Assembly (NCBI RefSeq): GCF_030068455.1
Contig: NZ_JAQOSQ010000005.1
Span: forward strand, 124,001 to 188,000
Length of the DNA stretch: 64,000 bases
Direction: 5' to 3'
From: Roseofilum casamattae BLCC-M143
GTDB lineage: Bacteria > Cyanobacteriota > Cyanobacteriia > Cyanobacteriales > Desertifilaceae
The stretch's first letter is position 1; each line of letters starts with the position of its first letter. The notes under the pieces were generated by a model. That model was given only the letters and a program-made list of their open reading frames with translations. It had not been told where the DNA came from and did not search any database. Below are positions 18,336 to 27,300 of this stretch, one piece after another. Position numbers and translations under genes: made by a program.

Positions 18336-18647
18336 TCTACAGTTTCCAGATTGCTCTACATCGTCCGCTATTGAGGGAAGCAGGTGAATTACTCATAGCT
18401 TAATCCCTATAAACGGATTACACTAAACTACGGTGAAACTCTAAAGCAAGGCGATCGTGCGAGATTCTCTCGTACCTAGATTACCAATACTAGTTCCCTC
18501 TCGGGCACTACTCTCATCGTGCGAGGACAAGCTCTCTGGGATTGACACCGTCTAAACTATTATTGAAACAATATTTAAATCCTTGCCCCCTATTCCATCC
18601 TGTTTTGGCCGTACATCGATAGCAAGTTCTTACCTAATACCGAGTCT
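18336..18647. other. Divergent intergenic region
   Basis: 312 bases between the divergent NACHT-like and helical-repeat genes. One partial HIP1 site and a TTGACA at 18541 are the only signals I see; no gene, tRNA or clear hairpin. Confidence 0.6.
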
Positions 18648-20621
18648 ATGAAAGAGTCTATGAAAGAGTCTGTGCCAGAAGTATCCGCTGCGATGGCGCC
18701 AACTGAAGCAACAGAGAGTCCGCTGACTCGACCGAAAAGTAGTGCCAGCATCAATGCCGTTGGCTTATCTCTGCTCCTAGCAACAATCGTGCTCATGTTT
18801 GGTAGCGCTGGGTTGATTGCCACTTGGTTGCTCACGCGGGTACCGCCAACGCCAGACTGTAAGGAGTTATCTCCCTTAGCCACAGATGCGGAGCAACTGT
18901 ATTGCATGGAACAAACGGCTCTTTCAGGAACGATGGAAGATTTGGAAGTGGCGATCGCGTTTGTCGAACAATGGAGTCCTCAACATACTCTGTATGCCGA
19001 AAGTCAGCGATTGATGACGAATTGGTCAAAATCGATTCTGGATTTAGCTCGCCGCAAAATGAGAGACGGTAACCTGGAAGAGGCGATCGCGATCGCGAAC
19101 AAAGTTCCCGAAACCAGCCCCGTCTACGATCGAGCGCAAACCACAATTCAATGGTGGGAAGATGATTGGGATACGGGTCAAGAAATCTATGACAAAGCGC
19201 TGAAGGCACTGGAAAACGAACAGTTTGGCATTGCCTATCAACAAGCCTCTCGTTTGAACAAACTCGACGATCCTTACTGGAGCCAAGAGCAGTTTGTCGT
19301 TATCTCGCAGAAAATTGCCGCCGAAAAACAATATCGCAAACAGCTTGAAGACGCGCGAAACTGGGCGGAGTACGGAACCGTTGAAGATTATGTCGAGGCG
19401 ATCGAAAAAGCGAATAAAATCCCGACAGATAGCTTAATTCGTACGGCTGCGAATAAAGAAATTGCGGCTTGGAGTCGGGAAATTTTAGAGAAAGCGGAAG
19501 AACGCTTGGATGAAGACGACCTCCAAGGGGCGATCGATGTTGCCAAGCGCATTCCCAGTTATTCCCCTCGCTATGCGGAAGCCCAAGATTTTATCGGCTT
19601 AGGAGCAGCGATCGATATTGCCAAGGAAGATACCTTGGGGTCATTCCTTTTAGCTCAGGTGGAAGCCTCGCAAATTAAGCCGGGACGACCGTTGTATTCG
19701 GAAGCTCAAGCCAAAATGGCGCAATGGCAAGAGGGCGTCCAAGACGAAATTCAAATTCAATGGGCCAGTGCGATCGCGAGCTTGGGTCAACCCGCTGCCC
19801 TGAAAGAAGCCCAAGCCTTTGCCCAAATGATTGCAGTGGATCGTCCGCGACGCATTCAAGCTCAAACCAAGGTCGCTCATTGGCGCAAGGAAGTGGAGCG
19901 TCTGAAGGCTCGTCCTATTCTGGCTATGGCTCGCAATGTTTCGACGGGCGGGACGATCGCTGATTTCCAAAAGGCACGAGAGCTGGCCGGAAAAATCGAG
20001 CAAGGCCATCCCCTGCGCATTGAAGCCCAAACTCTGATTGCGGAATGGAACAAGCGAATTGAAATTCTGGAAGACGAACCGACGCTCAAGCGCGCTCGAA
20101 CTCTGGCCAAGGCTGGAGAGCTGTGGGAAGCTATTGATATAGCCGAACAAATTGATGGCGATCGCGCTCTATATAGCGAGGCGCAAGCAGACATTGATGA
20201 ATGGAGTTATCAAATTCAACTGACTCAGGACGAAGCCGATATGCGAGATGCCGAATATTTGGCATCTCTGGGTCGCTATAATGAGGCGATTGGTTCTGCT
20301 TCGCGGATTGGTTGGGGACGGCCGCTTTATTACGAAGCGCAAGATTCCATGGCCAGATGGCAAGCGAAATTGGATGCTTTATACGCTCCTCCGCCTCCGG
20401 TTTATCAGGAACCGGTCTACCAAGAACCCGTCTATCAAGAGCCAGTTTACCAAGAACCGGTCTACCAAGAGCCGGTCTACCAAGAACCGGTTTACTATGA
20501 GGAGCCAGTTTACCAAGAGCCAGTCTATCAAGAACCCGTCTATCAAGCGCCAGCTCCAGAACCCGCCTATGAAGCAGCTCCGGAACCCTCGGACTATAGT
20601 CCGGAGCCGGAATTCCCCTAA
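18648..20621 (+). CDS. Membrane-anchored helical-repeat protein with VYQEP tail
   Basis: 657 residues. A short cytoplasmic lead is followed by one TM helix (about 42-65, LLLATIVLMFGSAGLIATWLL), then PDCKEL...YCM and a long region of about 55-residue helical units that each end in a pattern like RPLYxEAQxxIxxW. The last 85 residues are low complexity: ten VYQEP-like units then a proline/glutamate tail. It is a paralogue of the protein at 41410-43506, which shares the TM, the cysteine pair and the repeat pattern but not the tail. The start codon sits in a 12-base tandem repeat (GAGTCTATGAAA twice), so the exact start is uncertain. Function unknown; a scaffold at the membrane is a guess. Confidence 0.78.
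   Translation: MKESMKESVPEVSAAMAPTEATESPLTRPKSSASINAVGLSLLLATIVLMFGSAGLIATWLLTRVPPTPDCKELSPLATDAEQLYCMEQTALSGTMEDLEVAIAFVEQWSPQHTLYAESQRLMTNWSKSILDLARRKMRDGNLEEAIAIANKVPETSPVYDRAQTTIQWWEDDWDTGQEIYDKALKALENEQFGIAYQQASRLNKLDDPYWSQEQFVVISQKIAAEKQYRKQLEDARNWAEYGTVEDYVEAIEKANKIPTDSLIRTAANKEIAAWSREILEKAEERLDEDDLQGAIDVAKRIPSYSPRYAEAQDFIGLGAAIDIAKEDTLGSFLLAQVEASQIKPGRPLYSEAQAKMAQWQEGVQDEIQIQWASAIASLGQPAALKEAQAFAQMIAVDRPRRIQAQTKVAHWRKEVERLKARPILAMARNVSTGGTIADFQKARELAGKIEQGHPLRIEAQTLIAEWNKRIEILEDEPTLKRARTLAKAGELWEAIDIAEQIDGDRALYSEAQADIDEWSYQIQLTQDEADMRDAEYLASLGRYNEAIGSASRIGWGRPLYYEAQDSMARWQAKLDALYAPPPPVYQEPVYQEPVYQEPVYQEPVYQEPVYQEPVYYEEPVYQEPVYQEPVYQAPAPEPAYEAAPEPSDYSPEPEFP
20400..20552 (+). repeat. 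15-bp tandem coding repeat (VYQEP)
   Basis: Ten tandem units encode six VYQEP, one VYYEEP, two VYQEP and one VYQAP. The third bases vary between units (CCG, CCC, CCA; TAT, TAC), which points to selection on the peptide rather than a very recent DNA expansion. Confidence 0.9.
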
Positions 20622-20726
20622 CCTTAGTTTGGGTTGTGCTAATACTGAATGCTTGGTTTTCGCCTTTTGATAGGTATCTACTTTACCAAAAAAAACTGGG
20701 TTTAAATCCCCGTCCCCAACGTTTTA

Positions 20727-22517
20727 ATGAACTCTCAACCTGCTGCCATTGTTCTATTATTAGTCGTTCCCAATCGGATTTTGCGGTTGGGATTGAAGGA
20801 AGTCTTACATGGCTATCCCGAAATTGTGGAAATAGCCGAGGCAGAGAGCGCGAGTGGCGCATTGCAGTACCTGCAAGCTCAGCGGCGTTCCGAGACTGCG
20901 GCAGGAGAGCGAAAGGAGAGGGTACGCGCGATCGTTATTGACTCGGATCTCGAGCGATCGATTGGGGGACGATCGCCTCTGCCCCTGTGCGAAAATCTGA
21001 AGAGTTGGTATCCCCAAGATAAAATTGTCTTATTGACTGACGATCGCTCCGTGAGTTGGGCGATCGCGCAGCGGATAGGGGTTGAGGGATATTGTCCGAA
21101 AACAGCCGACAGCGAGCAATTAATCGCCACTCTGCGCCAGGTTGCTATGGGCGAGCGCTATCGAGTCAATGATGCTCCGTTTGCACGGCAATCCGGGAAA
21201 CCTTCTATAGATTGGTGGCGAGTGTTACTCCATCGCTGGCATATCTGGGGATTGAAGACGATCGCGCAAGCCGAATACCAGTTAAAACGGCAACGCGCTC
21301 GTGCTGGATTATCGGTTGTGGAACGAATGGCGATCGACGGACGACTGCGAGAATTGTCAGTAGCGCGATGGTGCGTGAATTGGTTATTTGCTCCTCGGTT
21401 AGAACTGGTGGATCTGGGTGGGGAGCGAGATGAGCGCTCTAAGAGTATCGATAGCGAGGGTGCTGCAACCCTCAGAAATCTCCCAGTTGTCGCAGAAGCA
21501 AAGCAAACCGAACTGGCATCGATCGCGGAACTTGCTCCTCTGGTTCCGAGAGAACAAGTGTTTGCTACTACTCTGACTCATTTACAATTCGATCTGGATA
21601 ATTTAACTCATGCTCCGTTAGAGTTGGATATTCTGCGCGCGGATAAACGGAACGAACTGCTACAGATTATCCTGAAACAACTCGAAACTGCGATCGCGCA
21701 ACTCCAAATTTCTCAGCTTCCACTCGAACGACTCGCCGAGAAAGAAATCGACATTCTCCGAGATTTATGGTCGGAAGCGGTTACTCAATTCTTTGGTAAG
21801 TATTCTCAGTTAACCATTGGCGATCGCGATGTGGAAATTGTCCCGATTCTTTTAGAAGATATTGAAGCAATCGAGCGAGATTATTTATCGAAGATTCCCT
21901 TAGTCACCGAGTTGTTTTCGGCGCTAATTGACGAAACGCCCCTCACCATTGACGATCGCCGTTATGGCATGGGGACGCCAGAAGCCCAGCAGCGATCGCA
22001 AATGCTAATACAAAATCTCATCGTGCAATTGGGAAATGCCGTCGTTAACCCGTTACTCAATCATTTTGCTGACGTGACAACGGTCAAACAAATCTTTTAC
22101 GATCGCCAATTAATTACCAGTCGTAACATCGAACGGTTTCGGAATAATCTCTCCTGGAGATCGAGACAAGAGCAATGGTTTGCCGAACCAAAAGCCATTT
22201 TTGAAAGTCAATATCCCCTGCTTATTTTAGAAGGGCGATCGATTAAAAAAGTGTGGATTTATGCTTCCAGACGGCAAGAGTTGGAACAACTACAAGGATG
22301 GTCGTTAATCGTAACGTTACTCTTAGAAGGACGAGATGCGATCGCGCCGCGCTTGCGATCGGTAATTGCTTCAGTTGGCAGCATTCTCGTTTATCTATTA
22401 ACCCAAATCATCGGTCGCGGTCTCGGTTTAGTCGCCCGTGGCATTCTACAAGGCATTGGCACCTCTTGGTCAGAAAGTCGCTTGAGCGGTAATGGAAAGC
22501 GAGTCGATAACCGATAA
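20727..22517 (+). CDS. DUF3685-like protein with receiver-like N-terminus
   Basis: 596 residues. The first 160 look like a degenerate response-regulator receiver (VPNRILRLGLKEVL; VIDSDLE in place of the phospho-acceptor strand; KIVLLTDD; VEGYCPKTADSEQLIATL). The rest resembles the cyanobacterial DUF3685 family: long helices, a conserved region near residues 420-500 and a hydrophobic stretch near the C-terminus (SILVYLLTQIIGRGLGLVARGI) that may sit in or on a membrane. The family's role is not known. The gene ends 15 bases from the convergent gene's stop. Confidence 0.65.
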   Translation: MNSQPAAIVLLLVVPNRILRLGLKEVLHGYPEIVEIAEAESASGALQYLQAQRRSETAAGERKERVRAIVIDSDLERSIGGRSPLPLCENLKSWYPQDKIVLLTDDRSVSWAIAQRIGVEGYCPKTADSEQLIATLRQVAMGERYRVNDAPFARQSGKPSIDWWRVLLHRWHIWGLKTIAQAEYQLKRQRARAGLSVVERMAIDGRLRELSVARWCVNWLFAPRLELVDLGGERDERSKSIDSEGAATLRNLPVVAEAKQTELASIAELAPLVPREQVFATTLTHLQFDLDNLTHAPLELDILRADKRNELLQIILKQLETAIAQLQISQLPLERLAEKEIDILRDLWSEAVTQFFGKYSQLTIGDRDVEIVPILLEDIEAIERDYLSKIPLVTELFSALIDETPLTIDDRRYGMGTPEAQQRSQMLIQNLIVQLGNAVVNPLLNHFADVTTVKQIFYDRQLITSRNIERFRNNLSWRSRQEQWFAEPKAIFESQYPLLILEGRSIKKVWIYASRRQELEQLQGWSLIVTLLLEGRDAIAPRLRSVIASVGSILVYLLTQIIGRGLGLVARGILQGIGTSWSESRLSGNGKRVDNR

Positions 22518-22532
22518 GTTCAGCGACGATGA

Positions 22533-23606
22533 CTACTGAGCCACGTCAGCTAAAGCGTCGTCCGGCAAAACATAAGAACTTGCCAGTAACTCTTCATTAG
22601 TATCAATAATCTCGGGAAAACGGATACCGGGAAGCACCCGAATGGCAAAAATCTCTTGCACGGCATCCTCAAACTTCAAGAAAGCAATAGTCTCTCCAGT
22701 TTGAATATTCACCACCCACACCCCGCAGGTGCGCTCCGGTTTCGTTTCAGTAATGGGAATACCGCTAAATACAGCGGTTTCTCGAACTTGAGAAAGACCG
22801 ACAAATGCCAAAGAGCCATAAAAATCTAACCCTCGCGTGAAACCCGGAAGCTCGGCAACCGTTTGCCTCTGTCCGGAAGTCGGATCGACAGTCACTAAAC
22901 GACCATAACCGGACTCGAGAAGCCACAAGCGGTTGGCATACCAACGCGGCGAGTGCGGCATGGATAACTCGCGCTGGATAATTTCATTATGTTCTACATC
23001 AATTAAAATACCGCCGTTAGCTTTATTCTCTCGCCAGCCTTCAGGACTATTGCTCTCTCCCAAAGCCGTGACGTATTTGGGATGACCTTCCACCATACCC
23101 AAACCATTCAAATGACAGCGGTCTTCTAATGCTAAAGCGCTGACAAAGGTTGGTCGCCATCGGGGAATGAAGCTATGAATTGTATCTAAGGTACACAAAC
23201 AAGAAAACCGAGTATTCACAAACCAGAGTTCGTCATTGCCATAAGCCATTTCGTGGATATCGATATCTCCGGTAACCTGAATGTTGCGCGGCAAATAACA
23301 AGCATCGTGTTTGCCGATGGGTTCGAGTTTCTGCGCTACTGCCGGTACGTTGCGCAATTCCCAGATTTGGTATGCTGTTCCGATGGCCAGTCGCGTAGGG
23401 TCTGCTGCCAGTCCCATGGGTTTCGGAAAGACGCGGAAATGGGTATTGATAACTCCATTGTCGGCGCGCAGTACGATGAGTTTGCCCGCTTGATAGGTGG
23501 AAACCACCACAGAAATTCCCAATTGCTCCAGAATATTAGTAAATGTGTTGGTATGGACGCTGCGTAAGGGAGGGAGTTCTTGAGGGGTATTGGCGGAATC
23601 ATTCAC
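22533..23606 (-). CDS. TIGR03032-type protein
   Basis: 357 residues that fit the TIGR03032 family (conserved protein of unknown function, probably a beta-propeller). Family-like blocks are VVSTYQAGKLIVLR, IHEMAYGNDELWFVNTRFSCL, FVSALALEDRCHLNGLGM and the terminal TGETIAFLKFEDAVQEIFAIRVLPG. No signal peptide, so it is likely cytosolic. Members in other bacteria sit near secretion or cell-surface genes, but here the neighbours (DUF3685-like gene, MntA/HepT pair) say little. Confidence 0.8.
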   Translation of the reverse strand: MNDSANTPQELPPLRSVHTNTFTNILEQLGISVVVSTYQAGKLIVLRADNGVINTHFRVFPKPMGLAADPTRLAIGTAYQIWELRNVPAVAQKLEPIGKHDACYLPRNIQVTGDIDIHEMAYGNDELWFVNTRFSCLCTLDTIHSFIPRWRPTFVSALALEDRCHLNGLGMVEGHPKYVTALGESNSPEGWRENKANGGILIDVEHNEIIQRELSMPHSPRWYANRLWLLESGYGRLVTVDPTSGQRQTVAELPGFTRGLDFYGSLAFVGLSQVRETAVFSGIPITETKPERTCGVWVVNIQTGETIAFLKFEDAVQEIFAIRVLPGIRFPEIIDTNEELLASSYVLPDDALADVAQ

Positions 23607-23667
23607 GATCGCTTGGGGTTGGATGAAGGTGAGTCTAATGCTCTAGAATACAAAATAAATAGCTTTC

Positions 23668-23970
23668 ATGTATCCGATGCAGCGAGACGAAATATTGGCC
23701 CTGGCAGCCCAACACCAAGATGAATTAAACGCGATGGGAGTTAAATCCTTAGCGTTATTTGGTTCTGTTGCTCGAAACGAGGCAACCGCAGATAGTGATG
23801 TAGACTTTTTGGTCGAGTTTGACGATCGCCCTATTGGTCTGTTTGACTTGAGTCGAGTCAGGCTTTATTTAGAAGATATTCTCGGTCGCAAGGTCGATAT
23901 GGGAACGGTAGATTCTCTCAAGGAATACTTGCGCGATCGTGTTTTGAGAGATCGGATTCGTGTCTTCTAG
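23668..23970 (+). CDS. mntA: MntA-type nucleotidyltransferase antitoxin
   Basis: 100 residues with the minimal nucleotidyltransferase motif GSx10DxD (G32, S33, D44, D46) and a later strand (KVDMGTVDSL) that supplies the third carboxylate. In type VII toxin-antitoxin systems MntA adds AMP to a tyrosine of HepT and so blocks it. The start is the ATG at 23668; a second ATG nine bases on is possible. Its stop overlaps the start of the HepT gene by 11 bases. Confidence 0.88.
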   Translation: MYPMQRDEILALAAQHQDELNAMGVKSLALFGSVARNEATADSDVDFLVEFDDRPIGLFDLSRVRLYLEDILGRKVDMGTVDSLKEYLRDRVLRDRIRVF

Positions 23971-24316
23971 AGAATCGTTAGAACGAATTCAGGATATTTT
24001 AGCCGCTGTATCGCGAATTCAAAAGCGTACAATCGATCTCACTTTTGCAGAATTTGAAGCTGACGATACTATTGTATCTGCTTGTCTATATGACTTTATC
24101 ATTATTGGTGAAGCTGCAATTAACGTTCCTCTGGAAATTCGATCTCGTTATTCTCACATACCTTGGCGATTAATGGGGGATATGCGTAATGTCATTGTCC
24201 ACGAATATTTTCAAATCAATTTGGATATTATTTGGCATACAATCCAAGACTATTTACCTCCTCTAATTTTGCCATTGCAAGGAATAATTGATCGAGAAAA
24301 TTTAACAGATAAATAA
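23960..24316 (+). CDS. hepT: HepT-like toxin (HEPN, DUF86)
   Basis: 118 residues, GTG start overlapping the MntA stop. The HEPN catalytic motif Rx4-6H is present as RNVIVHEY (R76, H81), with Y83 in the RX4HXY arrangement that MntA modifies. HepT proteins cut RNA (reported targets include tRNA ends) when not modified. All needed residues are intact, so the pair is probably active. Confidence 0.9.
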   Translation: MSSRESLERIQDILAAVSRIQKRTIDLTFAEFEADDTIVSACLYDFIIIGEAAINVPLEIRSRYSHIPWRLMGDMRNVIVHEYFQINLDIIWHTIQDYLPPLILPLQGIIDRENLTDK

Positions 24317-24350
24317 TATTACTATGTCCATACAAGAGTGAAAATAATGA

Positions 24351-27300
24351 TTAGACTGTGACAAAATCTTCGGCTCCCAAAAGACTGGAATCTACGCCAG
24401 ACAGAGTTGCGATCGCAGTCCCTCCAACGCTAATAATTGTGGAGTTATTCGCACTCGTAAATGAAAGTTGCGCGAAGGTCAAACCGTTAGCCAAACCGAT
24501 CGCATCGATACCCTCGGTAAAATCCAACAGGAGATCGCTACCGGTATTGATTGAGAGAACAAATATATCCTGTCCCTCGCCGCCACTGAGAGAATCATTG
24601 CCAACGCCACCACACAAGTAATCGTCTCCCTTATCTCCATATAGAAAATCATCGCCGCTATCTCCATTAAGCCAGTCATTATCCATACCGCCATATCCCG
24701 TATCGTTGCCAGCTCCACCAGAGAGAGAATCATTACCCTGATTCCCACTGAGAAAGTCATTTCCTGCTCCCCCAAAGAGCAAATCTTGACCGTTTATATC
24801 TCCCAAGATTGCATCATTTGTACCGCCAAAAATGCGATCGCTACCGTTATCCCCAGCTAGGGTATCGTTGCCAAGATCGCCATAGATTAAGTCATCATTT
24901 TTGCCGCCAAAACTAATATCGTTATCTTGTCCGGAATGAATCGTATCGTTTCCTTCGCTGCCTTGCAGAATATCGTTACCTTGGTGGCCAAAAAGCAGAT
25001 CGCTATCGATTCCGGGAGCAACGGGAGTTAGGCTACCGTTACCGCCAATTAATGTATCGCTACCGTTGAGTCCAAAAATGCGATCGCTCCCTGTAGAACC
25101 CGCGAGAATATCGTTATCTACAGTACCGATTAAGTTATCGTCTCCTGCGAGATCGGGATTGGGAGAAATGGTAGGTAAATTAACGGTAGGAAACTCTGGC
25201 AGCGGAGGGCAAATAAGATTATGATTGACGGTTGTGGGAGCTGGTAATAAGGGAAAGTTAGGGCTAATGAAAAATTGAGTTGGCGCGCGATCGTTATCAA
25301 TAATTGTTCCTTGTCCTTGAGTATCTGCGATCGCGGCATTAGTCGCATTCGTTAGATCGACGAAAAAGGTTTCGCTCGCTTCATTGAGCGTATCATCGAT
25401 CGGATTAACCGTAATATTTTGGCTCGTTTCCCCAACAGCGAAGGTTAAAGTTCCGGAAGTATTCGTATAGTCGCTTCCGGCGATCGCAGTATTATCTGCC
25501 GTGGCATAATCTACGGTAATCTCTTGTCCGCTAACTGCCGATAAATTAACGGTAAACGTAGCTGTTCCAGCATTCTCATCAACGGTTACATCGTTAATGG
25601 AAATGGTGGGTGCAGCATCATTATCGGTAATGGTGCCTTGTCCTTGATTATCCGCGATCGTGGCATTGCTGGGGTTAGTTAGATTAACCAGAAAAGTTTC
25701 GTTAATTTCATCCAAGGAATCATCGGTAATATTAACGGTAATATTTTCGCTGGTATCTCCGGCACTGAAGGTTAATGTGCCATTAGTGCTGGTGTAGTCG
25801 CTTCCGGCGATCGCAGTATTATCTGCGGTGGCATAATCTACGGTAATGTCTTGTCCGCTAACTGCCGATAAATTAACGGTAAACGTAGCTGTTCCAGCAT
25901 TCTCATCAACGGTTACATCGTTAATGGAAATGGTGGGTGCAGCATCATCATCGGTAATGGTGCCTTGTCCTTGGTTATCTGCGATCGTGGCATTGCTGGG
26001 GTTAGTTAGATTAACCAGAAAAGTTTCGTTAATTTCATCCAAGGAATCATCGGTAATATTAACGGTAATATTTTCGCTGGTATCTCCGGCACTGAAGGTT
26101 AATGTGCCATTAGTGCTGGTGTAGTCGCTTCCGGCGATCGCAGTATTATCTGCGGTGGCATAATCTACAGTAATCTCGCGACCGCTAGCGGCAGACAAAT
26201 CCACCGCAAAAGTAAGAGTTCCCGCATTTTCATTCACCGTAACATCATTAATCGAAATTGTAGGTGCGGCATCATCATCGGTAATGGTTGCCGTAACTTG
26301 TTGCGTTCCACTTTCGCTGGCATTAGTAACGGTATCAATATCGACGATAATAGTCTCATCGGGTTCGTCTGCGGTATCATTAACTCCAGTAAGTGCGATA
26401 CTGCCGCTGAGACTCCCAGCCGCGATCGCAATAGAGTTGGCTGATGCAGTGTAGTCCGTACCGCTTCCCGTTGCGGTTCCAGAAAAGTCTAGGTTAACAG
26501 TGACATCTTGACTAGAGAGATTTGATAAAGTTGCTGCCACCGTTGCAACTCCTTCATTTTCAGCCAAAGGACTGTCTGTCAGCCCTAACGTTACTGTCGG
26601 TTGGCTATCGTTGTCGGTAATATTTAATGTCGTCGTGCTTTGAGTACCGATCGCCCCATTACTGGTACTCGCCACGCTAAATGTAATAGTTTCATCGCCT
26701 CCTGGTTCGTAGACCGTATCATCGATAATGGGAATTGAAATCGTTTTGCTGGTTTCATTGGTATTGAAAGTAACGCTCAAAGGAAAACTACTACTGGTAT
26801 AGTCCGTTCCACCGGTTGCCGTTCCTCCAGTGATGGTCGCTTGAACCGTGGAACTGCTACTGGTATCCCCAGTGCGTTCTAAGGTGACAGCAGTGCTAGT
26901 GCCAACGTTCTCATTGTCTGTATAACTGGCAGCGGAAAATGCGATCGTGGATAGAGTGCTAATACTAAATTCGTCAGCTTGAGTCGAGGCAGTTTGAGTA
27001 TTGCCCGCTAAATCTTCTGCCCCAGTAATTTGTACGTCAATATTACTAATACTTTCATTGGCATCAGCTACATTGTAGGTGGCGACATAAGTATCGCTAT
27101 CGCTCCAACTGCCAGAACTAAAAGTAAGGGTATTAGTGGCATCTTCTCCAGTTGTGGGGAAAGAAATTGTCGGGTTAACCCCCGTATTCATCGTTTCGCT
27201 GAAATCCACCGTCAGGGTAAAAGTGCCCGTGCCGACATTGCTATCCTGAATGGTCGTCAAGTTAGGGACTAGGTTGGTGACGGTAGGAACTGTAGCGTCC

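Noticed and set aside
19650-20150. Minus-strand frame of 166 residues inside the helical-repeat gene
   Set aside because: Shadow of the repeat units; no start signal or domain.
24570-25140. Regular short repeats that might be a CRISPR array
   Set aside because: They are degenerate and in frame, encoding RTX units; no constant repeat-spacer pattern.
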